Assembly: GCF_043876835.1 (NCBI RefSeq)
Contig: NZ_JBAWJZ010000002.1
Coordinates: forward strand, 124,001-188,000
Length of the DNA stretch: 64,000 nt
From: Yeosuana sp043876835
GTDB taxonomy: Bacteria > Bacteroidota > Bacteroidia > Flavobacteriales > Flavobacteriaceae
Reading direction: 5' to 3'
This document shows, in pieces, positions 10,096 through 19,066 of this stretch. The notes beneath the pieces were generated by a model. It searched no databases. It worked only from the letters and a program-made list of their open reading frames with translations, and was not told the DNA's origin. The position numbers and the translations under genes were made by a program. Numbering within the stretch: the first letter of the stretch is position 1; each line of letters opens with the position of its first letter.

Positions 10096-10728
10096 TTACT
10101 TGGTAATATTAAAATCTACTTTAGCTTTTTCTTTTACAGGTTGAGTAAAATCTACATCAAAAAGTTTTGCGTAAAACAAATCAAAAGCTACATAAGCTGC
10201 TAAATATTTATCAGTTAGCGTTAAACTGTAACTCGTTGCTAAAGGAGTTCCAAATAATTTTGGACTCATACTGTTGGTTGACAATAAAGCATTAAATGTG
10301 GTTTTTAAATCTGGATTAATGATGTTTTGTGAAATACAATGCACCAAATCGCTATTATAATTTAAGTGACTTTTTGGGCTATTTAAATCCCATAATTCAG
10401 AATCTTCTTTTAAGGCTTCAAATACTTTTAGTGTATGATCGGAAACGATTTCTCTGTAGTTTGCCCTATTAAAAACAGCTAATCTAACAAACTGAGAATA
10501 GGCTGTTAACAAACTTTTGTTTTCTTTACTGTAAAAGTTTAAGATATCATTTTCAAAACTATAGAGAGCTTCGTTGTATAATTTTGAATTTCCATTTTCA
10601 CAAGCTAAAGCTATTGGTTTATCGGCAAATTCAAATTCTGTAAATGTGTTTTCTTTTTTACAACTTGTAATATTAAGTGCAAAAAATAAAACAATAAGGT
10701 AAAATTTTGTTTTCATTTTAATCTTCAT
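10096..10728 (-). CDS. Small lipoprotein of unknown function inside the mutase operon
   Basis: 210 aa. The N-terminus has a hydrophobic segment followed by lipobox NITSC (Cys23), so it should be a lipoprotein. The rest is helical with no family I recognise. It overlaps the end of the mutase small-subunit gene by 11 bp and precedes the large-subunit gene by 15 bp, so it is co-translated with both. No enzyme function is implied by the sequence. Confidence 0.7.
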   Translation of the reverse strand: MKIKMKTKFYLIVLFFALNITSCKKENTFTEFEFADKPIALACENGNSKLYNEALYSFENDILNFYSKENKSLLTAYSQFVRLAVFNRANYREIVSDHTLKVFEALKEDSELWDLNSPKSHLNYNSDLVHCISQNIINPDLKTTFNALLSTNSMSPKLFGTPLATSYSLTLTDKYLAAYVAFDLFYAKLFDVDFTQPVKEKAKVDFNITK

Positions 10729-12091
10729 TTTTTAATCGTTCTTGTTCTAGTTTTTCAGCTAATCGTTTTTCAATTATAGGTTCAATTAGTGTTTTTCTTT
10801 GATTTGTTTTTACAAAAGGATAAAGTTCAAGTTCATGTTTCATTTTATCATTAGGGTTTGGGTATTTATTACTTCCTAATAAAATATGCTTGCCTTCATC
10901 GAATTGTTTCTGTCCTTTTTCAGCACTTTCTTTAATTTTTCTTTGGATAGTTCCTTCTTTAAGTTGCTTAAGAAACCCAGAATTAGCTTCAATGTTTTTA
11001 AAAAGTTCCAACGATTTTTCGGCCAGCTGTTTTGTTAAAGTTTCAATATAATAAGCTCCATCTGAAGGATTGTTTACCTTATCAAAATAACTTTCGTGTT
11101 TTAAAACCAATAATTGATTACGCGCTATACGTTCACCAAACTCATTGTCTTTATGATAAATAGCATCATAAGGTAAATTACAAATTGTATTGGCGCCACC
11201 TAAAATGGCACTCATGCATTCTGTTGTGGTTCTTAACAAATTGGTATTGTAATCGTAAAGCGTTTTGTTTCGTTTTGTTGGAATTGCTATAATAAGGCAT
11301 TCTGTATTAAAGCCATATTCTGTGGCAAGTGTTTCCCAAAGAATTCTAAGCGCTTTAAGTTTTGCTATTTCAAAAAAATAATTTGTACCTACAGCAACAT
11401 TAAAAATAACTCTAGTTGATTCCTTTTTTTCTTTACTTAAAATAGCATCAAAATGATTTAAATATTCATTAGCTTGTGATAATCCATAAGCTAATTGCTG
11501 AACCATATTTGCACCGGCATTTTGATATAATGCCATGTCAACACTAATGGTGTTTGTTTTATTTACTATGGATTCAAACTCAACATGGTCATTCTGTAAC
11601 GTACTAAACCAATTGCCACTTTTTGCAAGGTTACCAATAATATCTGTTTGAATATAAATATTTTCTTTATTTAAAATACCGAAAAACTGGTTGATATATT
11701 TTTCTGATAAAAATTGAAATTCAAAGTAAAGTGAATTAGAAGAAGTGTCAATATTTTCAATGAGGTCTTGAATAGAAACAGTCTCATTTGGAATTATAAA
11801 TTTGATACTTTCTGCACCTCTTTCAATAGCATTTAATGCCTTTTTGTTCGATTTTTTTACATCAGCTACAAAAATGGATTGACAGATATTCCATTGTGTA
11901 GCTTTGGTTTTTGAAACTTTAAATGAATCTTTAAATTCATCAATATGATAAAATGGCTTTACATCAATATCTTCATTGGTTTTCCAAATAAGTGTGTCGT
12001 TATAATCTGCACCTTTAAGATCAAATTGTATTTTTTGTTTCCATTGTTTTGAGGTTACGGCATCAAATTCATTGAACAATAATTTACTCAT
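10718..12091 (-). CDS. Methylmalonyl-CoA mutase, small subunit
   Basis: 457 aa. Homologous in layout to the large subunit's barrel domain (KQWKQKIQFDLKGADYNDTLIWKT early; ILGGANTICNLPYDAI and RIARNQLLVL later) but without a working B12 domain, as in MutA-type structural subunits. It forms the heterodimer with the product of 7957-10080. It overlaps the DivIC-like gene upstream by 8 bp and the lipoprotein gene downstream by 11 bp. Confidence 0.93.
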   Translation of the reverse strand: MSKLLFNEFDAVTSKQWKQKIQFDLKGADYNDTLIWKTNEDIDVKPFYHIDEFKDSFKVSKTKATQWNICQSIFVADVKKSNKKALNAIERGAESIKFIIPNETVSIQDLIENIDTSSNSLYFEFQFLSEKYINQFFGILNKENIYIQTDIIGNLAKSGNWFSTLQNDHVEFESIVNKTNTISVDMALYQNAGANMVQQLAYGLSQANEYLNHFDAILSKEKKESTRVIFNVAVGTNYFFEIAKLKALRILWETLATEYGFNTECLIIAIPTKRNKTLYDYNTNLLRTTTECMSAILGGANTICNLPYDAIYHKDNEFGERIARNQLLVLKHESYFDKVNNPSDGAYYIETLTKQLAEKSLELFKNIEANSGFLKQLKEGTIQRKIKESAEKGQKQFDEGKHILLGSNKYPNPNDKMKHELELYPFVKTNQRKTLIEPIIEKRLAEKLEQERLKNED

Positions 12092-12413
12092 TATCTTTTG
12101 TTTTTAAACTGTCTTCGTACTCAATAATAAATATTTCTTCACTGTCACGTTTCATGTAATATTCTTCACGTGCAAATTTTTCAAGACCTTCTTCTGTACT
12201 TAATTTTTTAATAGCTTTTTTGTCCTTTTCAATTTCTTTTTGATAGTAATCCTTTTCTGTTTCTAAATCATCAATATCAGAATTTAGTTCATGATGAATT
12301 AAATAGGAGTTTGCGTCAAAAAAAAGCATCCAAATAATAAACACAGTCAAGATAAGTATAAATACATTTTTGAAAGGCTTTAAATATTTAGATTTATTTT
12401 TGAAAACTGACAT
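12084..12413 (-). CDS. Septum formation initiator family protein (FtsB/DivIC-like)
   Basis: 109 aa. One transmembrane helix (about residues 16-33, VFILILTVFIIWMLFF) followed by a coiled coil (about 40-75) and a short C-terminal region with LEKFAREEYYMKR, the family signature. It should act in the inner-membrane division complex with FtsL/FtsQ. Start and stop abut udk and the mutase gene, so it is in one operon with them. Confidence 0.88.
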   Translation of the reverse strand: MSVFKNKSKYLKPFKNVFILILTVFIIWMLFFDANSYLIHHELNSDIDDLETEKDYYQKEIEKDKKAIKKLSTEEGLEKFAREEYYMKRDSEEIFIIEYEDSLKTKDNE

Positions 12414-13019
12414 TTATAGTTTTTGGGTTATAATAGATCTTACGATATCGATTGCCACATTATTGTGCTTATTGTTTGGAATAATCATATCGGCATATTC
12501 TTTTGTGGGCTCAATAAACTGATCGTGCATAGGTTTTAAAGTGTTTTGGTAACGCGATAAAACTTCATCTAAATCTCTTCCACGTTCTGATATATCACGT
12601 TTTAAACGTCTTATTAATCGTTCGTCTGTATCTGCATGAACAAATAATTTGATATCAAACATTTCCCTGAGCTCAGAATTTGTAAAAATTAAAATGCCTT
12701 CAACAATCATCACTTTTCTTGGATGTGTATGAATGGTATCTCCGGTTCTATTATGTTTAACGAACGAATATACAGGTTGGTGTACCGGAATGTTGTTTTT
12801 TAGAAATTTTAAATGTTCAACAAGTAAATCAAAATCAATGGATCTTGGGTGATCAAAATTAATTTTTATACGTTCATCGTAACTTAAATTTGAGGTATCC
12901 TTGTAATATGAATCTTGAGAAATAACACCAACTTCGCCTTCAGGAAGTTCATTGATAATTTTATTAACTACAGTTGTTTTTCCGCAACCAGTTCCACCAG
13001 CAATTCCAATAATAAGCAT
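12414..13019 (-). CDS. udk: Uridine kinase
   Basis: 201 aa P-loop kinase that phosphorylates uridine and cytidine. Walker A is GIAGGTGCGKTT (residues 5-16). DSYYKD, FDHPRSIDFDLL and RLIRRLKRDISERGRD are standard Udk blocks. It is the first gene of the reverse operon udk - divIC-like - mutase small subunit - lipoprotein - mutase large subunit. Confidence 0.96.
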   Translation of the reverse strand: MLIIGIAGGTGCGKTTVVNKIINELPEGEVGVISQDSYYKDTSNLSYDERIKINFDHPRSIDFDLLVEHLKFLKNNIPVHQPVYSFVKHNRTGDTIHTHPRKVMIVEGILIFTNSELREMFDIKLFVHADTDERLIRRLKRDISERGRDLDEVLSRYQNTLKPMHDQFIEPTKEYADMIIPNNKHNNVAIDIVRSIITQKL

Positions 13020-13165
13020 GAAAGTTTAATTATAAGATTTCTACAAATTTAAAATTATTTCTTTGTAAATATTTTTAACCTTGATATTATTTTATACTTA
13101 ATGTAGCTTGAGTTTTTTTAAAGTCAAAAAAAGAAAAATAATTAACTTGTTAGAAAAGAAAATTA

Positions 13166-13173
13166 TATATTTG
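13166..13173 (+). promoter_or_regulatory. Probable -7 box of the tRNA-Pro promoter
   Basis: TATATTTG, a match to the Bacteroidetes TAnnTTTG -7 element, 24 bp before the mature tRNA 5' end. A CTTG about 16 bp upstream could serve as a poor -33 element. Confidence 0.55.
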
Positions 13174-13197
13174 CGCCTCGTAACAAGAAAATTGTTT

Positions 13198-13272
13198 CGG
13201 GGTGTAGCGTAGCCCGGTTATCGCGCCTGCTTTGGGAGCAGGAGGTCGCAGGTTCGAATCCTGCCACCCCGA
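13198..13272 (+). tRNA. tRNA-Pro (anticodon TGG)
   Basis: Cloverleaf read by eye: acceptor CGGGGTG pairs with CACCCCG at 13265-13271. Anticodon stem CCTGC/GCAGG encloses loop TTTGGGA, giving anticodon TGG. The T arm is GCAGG-TTCGAAT-CCTGC. CCA is not encoded. The broken integrase lies 250 bp downstream, and an 18-bp near-copy of the 3' end (13259-13276) occurs at 49037-49054, so this gene is the likely attachment site of an integrated element. Confidence 0.95.
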
Positions 13273-13276
13273 CAAA
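13259..13276 (+). repeat. Proposed left attachment repeat (tRNA-Pro 3' end)
   Basis: TCCTGCCACCCCGACAAA. It matches 17 of 18 positions at 49037-49054. Tyrosine integrases of islands often recombine at tRNA 3' ends. Confidence 0.6.
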
Positions 13277-13296
13277 GTTGTATATCAATCTACATC

Positions 13297-13330
13297 AAAA
13301 ACCTGTTAATCGTATGATTTACAGGTTTTT
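13297..13330 (+). terminator. Terminator after tRNA-Pro
   Basis: AAAAACCTGT / ACAGGTTTTT, 10-bp stem with a 14-nt loop and a T-rich tail. It differs from the hairpin that follows the att-like repeat at 49055. Confidence 0.7.
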
Positions 13331-13523
13331 GCATTTTTAAAAATATCATAGGAGAACAAAAAATACTGTTAAAAAGGTCAACAAATCGTATAACAAACAC
13401 AGTTTAAAAAAAGTGTTGACCGAATTGTTAAAATCGAGCAATTTGTTGGGATATTAAATGTATCTTTAAATGATTTGACTTTCATCTGGTAATAAAACAA
13501 TTATTAACGAAACGATGAAATCA

Positions 13524-14782
13524 TGAAAACGACAACAACTTTCAGTATTCTGTTCTGGGCAGATCTTTCCAGGACAAAAGAAAACCAAGCCTCTATTTAC
13601 GCACGAATCACGGTCAATGGTAAAAGGGCAACCATCAGTTTAAAGCGAAAGTTCCCGTAACGGATTGGGATGCCCACAAGGGAAAGTCAAGAGGTACTAA
13701 CCAGAACACAAGAATCCTTAACAACTATTTAGAAGAGGTAAACAGCAGCCTTTTCAAATGCTACCAAGATTTAAAACTGGAACAGAAGCTCGTAACCTCG
13801 CAAGCCATAAAGGCAAGATATTTGGGGGAAGATGAAGAGAACCATTCCGTAATAGATATCATCAAGTACCATAACGAGGATATGCAGGGCAGGCTAAAGT
13901 GGGGAACTCAAAAGAACTATTATACCACACAAAAGTATATTACAGCTTTTTTATTAAAAGCCTATAGAACATCGGATAGATATCTAGAGGAACTGGATTA
14001 TAACTTTATTATCAAGTTTGAGAAATACCTAAGGGGACACTTGCCCGATGACCATCAAAAACCGATGGGTAACAACACGGTGATGAAACATATCGAACAG
14101 TTCAGAAAACTAATAAACCTAGCATTTAAATTGGGGTGGTTGGACAGAGATCCTTTTGTTAATTTCAAATCACAGTTCATAAAAACGGAACGAGGATTTT
14201 TAAGCCTTCAAGAACTAAGGGCAATAGAGGAGAAGCAATTTACGATAGAACGATTACAACTGGTCAAAGATTTTTTTGTTTTCAGTTGCTATACCAATCT
14301 AAGCTATATAGATGTCATTAACTTGACGGAAGATATAACATTAACATAGGAATCGACGAAGAACTATGGATTCACTATAAGCGAGAGAAAACGACCAAGT
14401 CAATCAGGATACCATTGTTGCCACAAGCATTGGATATTATTGAAAAATATAAAACAAATAGGAAATCAAAGATTCTTGAGAACCTGTTTCCAACAATCTC
14501 AAACCAGAAACTGAATGCCTACCTAAAGGAAATAGCTGACCTGTGCAAATCAAAAAGAACTTTACATTCCACATAGCCAGACATACTTTAGCCACCACGG
14601 TAACATTGAGCAATGGCATACCGATTGAGACGGTCTCCAAATTGTTGGGACATTCCAGAAAATCGATCACCCAGATTTATGCCAAGGTCATAGAGCGTAA
14701 GGTAAGCGATGATATGAAAAAATTGAGGGAACAGTTTTTGAACGAAAAGAATGAACCACAGACGGCATATCAAAATTCATAA
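13524..14782 (+). pseudogene. Tyrosine-type site-specific integrase, broken by three frameshifts
   Basis: Joining frames gives a full-length (about 420 aa) Bacteroidetes integrase. The N-terminal arm domain starts MKTTTTFSILFWADLSR, the core-binding domain is in the middle, and the catalytic domain has CYTNLSYIDVINL, HIARHTLATT and LLGHSRKSITQIYAKV with the tyrosine. Breaks are a lost base at an A-run near 13647-13650 (TAA stop at 13658), two extra bases near 14331-14337, and a lost base near 14544-14548. Two of the three fall next to A-runs, so sequencing error must be excluded. If real, the linked element can no longer excise by itself. It lies just after tRNA-Pro, as expected for an island integrase. 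Confidence 0.9.
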
Positions 14783-14830
14783 AACTGACAAAATATTTAG
14801 AAATATCTTTCGATTGATTCCTATTAAATT

Positions 14831-14873
14831 AAAATCCCTTTGAACACTCTAAATATGTTTGAAGGGATTTTTT
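14831..14873 (+). terminator. Terminator after the integrase remnant
   Basis: AAATCCCTT / AAGGGATTT inverted repeat with T-run, 50 bp past the integrase stop. Confidence 0.7.
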
Positions 14874-14932
14874 GAGATTTTAATAAATTGGCAATTACTT
14901 TCTTCGGTATGGTATTATTTTTAATCAATTCT

Positions 14933-15109
14933 TTAAAACTTCAAAAGTTCAAATAAATTAACTTCTAAAGCTTTGGAAATAGAATATAATGAATAGGCAG
15001 TTGAGTTTACTTTACCATTCTCAATTTTTTCAATGGCTTGACGGTCTTTTCCGCATGCACGTGCTAAATCGGATTGGTTCAACCCTTTTATAGTTCTAAG
15101 CACAACCAT
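14933..15109 (-). CDS. Small XRE-family helix-turn-helix regulator
   Basis: 58 aa. MVVLRTIKGLNQSDLARACG then KDRQAIEKIENG gives a complete XRE HTH (about residues 8-45), close to the minimal size for this family. A TAA codon sits directly in front of the ATG in frame, so this is the first possible start. Many Bacteroidetes islands carry such a single-domain regulator near the integrase. Target unknown. Confidence 0.7.
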   Translation of the reverse strand: MVVLRTIKGLNQSDLARACGKDRQAIEKIENGKVNSTAYSLYSISKALEVNLFELLKF

Positions 15110-15212
15110 TTATAATTTAGATTGTTGGAGTAATAATAAGAAAACAGAAAGCGAAATTCATTTTCCTAAATTGAAACATAAAAATGAAATTGTTTAAACG
15201 TTTGTCAAACAG

Positions 15213-16154
15213 TTAATTGTTTAATTTATAATTTTTATAAATATCTTTTAAAACAATTTTTTTGCCCAAAGAATCAACCACATTTAAATCATACCGTATA
15301 TTTATTTTAGTGCCAATTGCTGCATAATAATAAATAACCCATGTATCAGCTTCTTTTGCACCAATACAGCCGTTAGAATATGCTTTTCCAAGCGTATTTG
15401 GGTTTGTTGTGGCATGAATTAATTGACCGTTTCTTATTCCATTTATTTCGGTTTCTATAAAAGGAATTTGAGGCATTTTGGTTACGTTGCCATCGTCTCT
15501 TTTTGTTACAAAATACTTATGCCCATCAACAGGATTGTAATAGTCTGGATAACGTACATAATTTACAATGAAACCACTCCCAGTTTTGGTTTTTAAATCT
15601 ATCTCTCTATTGGCCATTTTAAGATATTTCTTTTTCAGTTGCCCAACTCGTATTGGAAATTCGTAAAGCAAACTTGAATCTTCAAAAATCCGAAGTTTAA
15701 ATTCAGGGATATTAACATCAATATATGTTTTTTCAAATGATTGAAGCAATTTTTTTGTTAAAGCCAAATCTGGTAGAACCAGTATATCATTTTTATTGAA
15801 AACCAACATGTCTTTTTGATTATATACAAATGAGCCTTTTGTTTTCATTATATAATAATCTGTGTTTTTTAGTCTATCAATAATCCAAGGGTTTGCTCTT
15901 ACCAAAAGATGTTCTGTTAACACATAAGGCGTAACTGAATCATATTTTTTAATTACTGAATCTAAAAACTGAAAGTAGCTTCCAACGGTTACCGACTTGT
16001 CAATTAAAACTGATTTCGATAATTTCCCTGTATCCTTTTTAACAATAATGTTAGAGGATGAAATTAGAGAATACTTATGATTTGGGTTGTGAAATATTAT
16101 AAAAACTAACAAGACAATTATCAAAAATAGCGAGGTAAATAATTTTGATAACAT
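15213..16154 (-). CDS. L,D-transpeptidase (YkuD family), membrane-anchored
   Basis: 313 aa. An N-terminal membrane helix (about 5-21) puts the enzyme in the periplasm. The YkuD domain covers about 145-300, with the catalytic box HATTNPNTLGKAYSNGCIG: His247 and Cys263. It makes 3-3 cross-links in peptidoglycan or attaches proteins to it. It is the last gene of the operon 17166 - 16897 - 16172 - 15213, whose promoter carries an FNR-type box, so cell-wall cross-linking may be raised under oxygen limitation. Confidence 0.9.
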   Translation of the reverse strand: MLSKLFTSLFLIIVLLVFIIFHNPNHKYSLISSSNIIVKKDTGKLSKSVLIDKSVTVGSYFQFLDSVIKKYDSVTPYVLTEHLLVRANPWIIDRLKNTDYYIMKTKGSFVYNQKDMLVFNKNDILVLPDLALTKKLLQSFEKTYIDVNIPEFKLRIFEDSSLLYEFPIRVGQLKKKYLKMANREIDLKTKTGSGFIVNYVRYPDYYNPVDGHKYFVTKRDDGNVTKMPQIPFIETEINGIRNGQLIHATTNPNTLGKAYSNGCIGAKEADTWVIYYYAAIGTKINIRYDLNVVDSLGKKIVLKDIYKNYKLNN

Positions 16155-16171
16155 CTTGTTAGTTTTGTTGA

Positions 16172-16891
16172 TTAATTTTTTATTAACTCATTTAAAATGA
16201 TGTCCTTGTCTAATTTTTTTGTACAGAAAAACCAGTCTTCACAAGTGATGCCATTTTTTGATGTCATACGTTCTTCTGCTACACCACAAGATCCAGCTGG
16301 AGAAATTATTACATCATCTCCTGGGTTCCAATCAGCTGGCGTTGCAACATTAAATTTGTCAAACGTTTGCATAGCAATTAAAGCTCTATATATTTCATCA
16401 AAATTCCTTCCCAAACTTAAAGGATAATAAATTAATGCTCTTACTACACCTTCAGGGTCAATAAAGAATACGGCCCTCACTGCTTGGGTTTTACTTTCTC
16501 CAGGTTGGATCATACCATATTTTTTAGCAATTTCCATGGTAATGTCTTCAATTAATGGAAATTTAACCTCAACATGGTTCATGCCGTTGAATTTAATTTT
16601 TTCCTTGATAGTTCTTAACCAAGCAATATGACTGTATAAACCATCAATTGAAAGTCCGATTAATTTACAATTGGCTTTTTCAAATTTGGTTTCTAAACTT
16701 GCGAACGTAATAAATTCAGAGGTGCAAACAGGAGTGAAATCTGCAGGATGACTAAACAAGATAACCCATTTACCTTTATAATCTGAAGGGAAATTTACAG
16801 GACCTTGAGTTGTTACTGCTTTAAATTCTGGTGCTTTATCTCCAATTCTAGGAATTGAAAATACTTTTTCTTGTTCTTGAAGTGTTTCCAT
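16172..16891 (-). CDS. Peroxiredoxin, Prx6/archaeal-type
   Basis: 239 aa thiol peroxidase. Peroxidatic Cys56 lies in SHPADFTPVCTSEF. Further cysteines sit in PAGSCGVAEE and CEDWFFC near the C-terminus, the layout of archaeal-type Prx6 enzymes with a C-terminal resolving cysteine. It reduces peroxides in the cytosol, probably with thioredoxin as donor (one is encoded at 31446). It is 5 bp downstream of the HMA-domain gene. Confidence 0.92.
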   Translation of the reverse strand: METLQEQEKVFSIPRIGDKAPEFKAVTTQGPVNFPSDYKGKWVILFSHPADFTPVCTSEFITFASLETKFEKANCKLIGLSIDGLYSHIAWLRTIKEKIKFNGMNHVEVKFPLIEDITMEIAKKYGMIQPGESKTQAVRAVFFIDPEGVVRALIYYPLSLGRNFDEIYRALIAMQTFDKFNVATPADWNPGDDVIISPAGSCGVAEERMTSKNGITCEDWFFCTKKLDKDIILNELIKN

Positions 16892-16896
16892 TTATT

Positions 16897-17166
16897 TTAA
16901 TTTTTATTATGAACTTTTAATCTATGTAGAAAAGATTTGGTTTTTGTCAGGAAATTATTTCTTTCTCCAAAGGGTGGATAGCCAATTTTTGAAAGTGTTT
17001 TTTTTACCAGAATTAAATCCTCTAGAGTTTGATATTCAAAAGTTAAGGTGGCAAATTGCCTTTTAATAGATATATTAGATATGTGTTTTAGCTTTGAAAG
17101 CTTTTTTAAAATGGTTTCTTCACAATATTCACATTTTAAGTTTTGTATGTATAAAGTAGTTTTCAT
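16897..17166 (-). CDS. Small heavy-metal-associated (HMA) domain protein
   Basis: 89 aa. MKTTLYIQNLKCEYCEETI carries a CxxC motif (CEYC) at the place of the HMA metal loop (GMxCxxC in typical members, here lacking the G-M), then the usual ferredoxin-like pattern to about residue 70 and a basic tail. It may be a metal chaperone, or a degenerate HMA protein. It is the first gene of the peroxiredoxin operon, with an FNR-type promoter at 17186-17229. Confidence 0.75.
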   Translation of the reverse strand: MKTTLYIQNLKCEYCEETILKKLSKLKHISNISIKRQFATLTFEYQTLEDLILVKKTLSKIGYPPFGERNNFLTKTKSFLHRLKVHNKN

Positions 17167-17185
17167 ACGGTGATTTTTTAATACT

Positions 17186-17229
17186 TAAAAGTATGTTTAG
17201 AAACAATAAATAGAAATGATTAAAATCAA
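17186..17229 (-). promoter_or_regulatory. FNR-type box and -7 element for the HMA-peroxiredoxin-transpeptidase operon
   Basis: Reverse strand: TTGATTTTAATCAT (17229-17216), 22 bp, then TACTTTTA (17193-17186). The box overlaps the stop codon of the patatin gene. Confidence 0.8.
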
Positions 17230-18005
17230 TTTGAAACTGTCTTTTTTGAAAAGATATTATAGCCTGTTAAAGCTTTAACAGTAGCATTGTAGCCAATATT
17301 GAAGATATCTGTAAGATGGTTTTTATCAAAAACACCATATTTGTTTAACTCTTTTGGATAAACCATTAAATCACAAAATTTAAATTTTTTCTGATCTTCT
17401 CTTACCGATTTTATTGTAAAAGCTCGTTCTATAACATTGTGTGAGTGTTTTAAATCTTTAATGTTTATTGCGTCAAAACTATTTACATAAATTCCAATTA
17501 TTTTATCGCATTTAGGCTTTAATAATTCTACAGGAAAGTTATTCAGTGAGCCTCCATCTATATAGTATTTATGATCAATTTCCACTGGTGTAAATACACC
17601 AGGAATTGCAGCTGATGCTAAAATGGGTTTGATAAGTTCACCCTTATTAAAGACTTTTAATTCACCGTTTAAAATATTTGTTGTGGTAATACTAAGGTCT
17701 TTTTTCAAAAATGAAAAATCATCATTTTTCAAGTAGGCTTTAAACTCTGGATAGAATTTTTCAGCATCAATAAAACCAGGTTTGTTCAATGCATATTTTT
17801 TAATATCAAGTATATTTATTCCTTTGAAAAACTTAAACATATCTTCATAAGAATAACCATAGGCGTAGAGTGCTCCTACAATAGCGCCAGCACTTGTTCC
17901 TGCTATATGTGTTGGAAAAATATTATTTTCTTCAAGCGCTTTTATAGCTCCAATATGTGCTGCTCCACGCATGCCTCCACCAGATAAGGCTAAACCAATA
18001 TTCAT
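17226..18005 (-). CDS. Patatin-like phospholipase
   Basis: 259 aa lipid acyl hydrolase. Oxyanion loop GGGMRGAAH (residues 9-17), nucleophile Ser38 in GTSAG and Asp150 in DGG form the Ser-Asp dyad. No signal peptide is seen, so it is probably cytosolic or attached to the inner leaflet, where it could release fatty acids from phospholipids. It has its own FNR-type promoter upstream (18027-18070). Confidence 0.9.
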   Translation of the reverse strand: MNIGLALSGGGMRGAAHIGAIKALEENNIFPTHIAGTSAGAIVGALYAYGYSYEDMFKFFKGINILDIKKYALNKPGFIDAEKFYPEFKAYLKNDDFSFLKKDLSITTTNILNGELKVFNKGELIKPILASAAIPGVFTPVEIDHKYYIDGGSLNNFPVELLKPKCDKIIGIYVNSFDAINIKDLKHSHNVIERAFTIKSVREDQKKFKFCDLMVYPKELNKYGVFDKNHLTDIFNIGYNATVKALTGYNIFSKKTVSN

Positions 18006-18026
18006 TTTTCAAGAATTAATATTAGT

Positions 18027-18070
18027 TGAAAGTACTTATAATTAAAGGTTTAGGAATTGATAAATATCAA
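18027..18070 (-). promoter_or_regulatory. FNR-type box and -7 element for the patatin gene
   Basis: Perfect dyad TTGATATTTATCAA (18070-18057 on the reverse strand), 22 bp, TACTTTCA (18034-18027). Confidence 0.82.
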
Positions 18071-18159
18071 CAATAGTAACGAATCACCATTAGATTTTTT
18101 TACTATTGATGTTTCATTGTGTCACTGATATTTCGATAGTCAAATTTGAATATTTAATA

Positions 18160-18567
18160 TTACTTGACTTCGTTTAGGAAAAACTTTATGATATCTGCAG
18201 TAGACACAATGCCTGCCAGTTTATCATTATCAAGAATAGGAATGGCATGATAATATCCTTCTGCTAAAACCTTTGAGACATCTTCAATTGTTGATGAAGC
18301 AGTTAAAAAAAATGGCTTTTGAGTCATGATATCTTTAACCTTTAATTCTTTATAAATTTTGTTATCATCACTAATTCCACTTCCAGATATATTATACATA
18401 AAATCTATTAAGCTAACCATTCCAACTAATTTTTCGTTTTCCACAACCGGAATATGATGATGGAATTTTTTTTTCTCATAAATATGCTTGACATCTAATA
18501 GTGATTGTTCTGGAGTTACACTCACTACATTTTTTGTCATGACTGTTGATATAAAATCAGTTTTCAT
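18160..18567 (-). CDS. Two-CBS-domain protein
   Basis: 135 aa made only of two CBS motifs: about 8-62 (VMTKNVVSVTPEQSL ... VGMVSLIDFM) and about 76-133 (IMTQKPFFLTASSTIEDV ... AGIVSTADIIKF). Such stand-alone pairs bind adenine nucleotides. In size and layout it resembles the hypoxic response protein Hrp1 of M. tuberculosis. It shares a divergent FNR-type box with the gene at 18695. Confidence 0.9.
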   Translation of the reverse strand: MKTDFISTVMTKNVVSVTPEQSLLDVKHIYEKKKFHHHIPVVENEKLVGMVSLIDFMYNISGSGISDDNKIYKELKVKDIMTQKPFFLTASSTIEDVSKVLAEGYYHAIPILDNDKLAGIVSTADIIKFFLNEVK

Positions 18568-18595
18568 AAGATTAATTTTAGTTATCTAACACTTC

Positions 18596-18669
18596 TAAAA
18601 TTATATTATAATGATGAGTTCCTAAATGATTTTAATCATTTAGGACTTGGTTAATAAGCGATATATTTA
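18596..18669. promoter_or_regulatory. Divergent promoter with a shared FNR-type box
   Basis: Box ATGATTTTAATCAT at 18626-18639 within larger arms CCTAAATGATT / AATCATTTAGG. To the left, after 22 bp, TAATTTTA (18603-18596) serves the CBS gene. To the right, after 22 bp, TATATTTA (18662-18669) serves the gene at 18695. Confidence 0.85.
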
Positions 18670-18694
18670 ATATAGAAAAGTTAAATGAAAGGTT

Positions 18695-19063
18695 ATGAAA
18701 ACTAAAACAATTTTGGAGCTGCTTACTTTAAGTTCAAGTATTTATTTTTTAGCAAAAGACACTAATTTTTTGGATAAAATAAATAAGCTGACAGAAAAGG
18801 GAAAGGAAAACATAAATAGAGTGGTTTCTGAGTCTCAGTTAGATGAAAACGGTAATGAAATGGAGTTTGTAGATAAAATTATTTTAAAAACCCATGAATT
18901 ACAAGAAGAACTTAACGAGAAAATAGAAGAACTAGTTGCCAAATTTTACAAAAAAATAAATGTGGCCCATTTAGATGAAATTAAGGCATTAAATGAACGA
19001 ATTGATAAACTGGATCAAATGGTTGCTTTATTAGAAGCAAGACTCAATAGATTTGAAGCATAA
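18695..19063 (+). CDS. Unknown helical (phasin-like) protein
   Basis: 122 aa. A short hydrophobic start (ILELLTLSSSIYFLA) is followed by long charged helices; the last 40 residues (NERIDKLDQMVALLEARL) are a coiled coil. It resembles phasin or YtxH-type proteins in composition only. It is 3 bp before the UbiB-like kinase gene and is the first gene of an FNR-type-promoted operon. Confidence 0.7.
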   Translation: MKTKTILELLTLSSSIYFLAKDTNFLDKINKLTEKGKENINRVVSESQLDENGNEMEFVDKIILKTHELQEELNEKIEELVAKFYKKINVAHLDEIKALNERIDKLDQMVALLEARLNRFEA

Positions 19064-19066
19064 AAT

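Noticed and set aside
13511..13530. ATGAAATCAT before the integrase as an FNR-type box
   Set aside because: Spacing between half-sites is wrong and it overlaps the start codon.
15050..15070. GCATGCACGTGC as a possible parS site
   Set aside because: It is within the XRE gene and does not match the TGTTTCACGTGAAACA consensus beyond the central bases.
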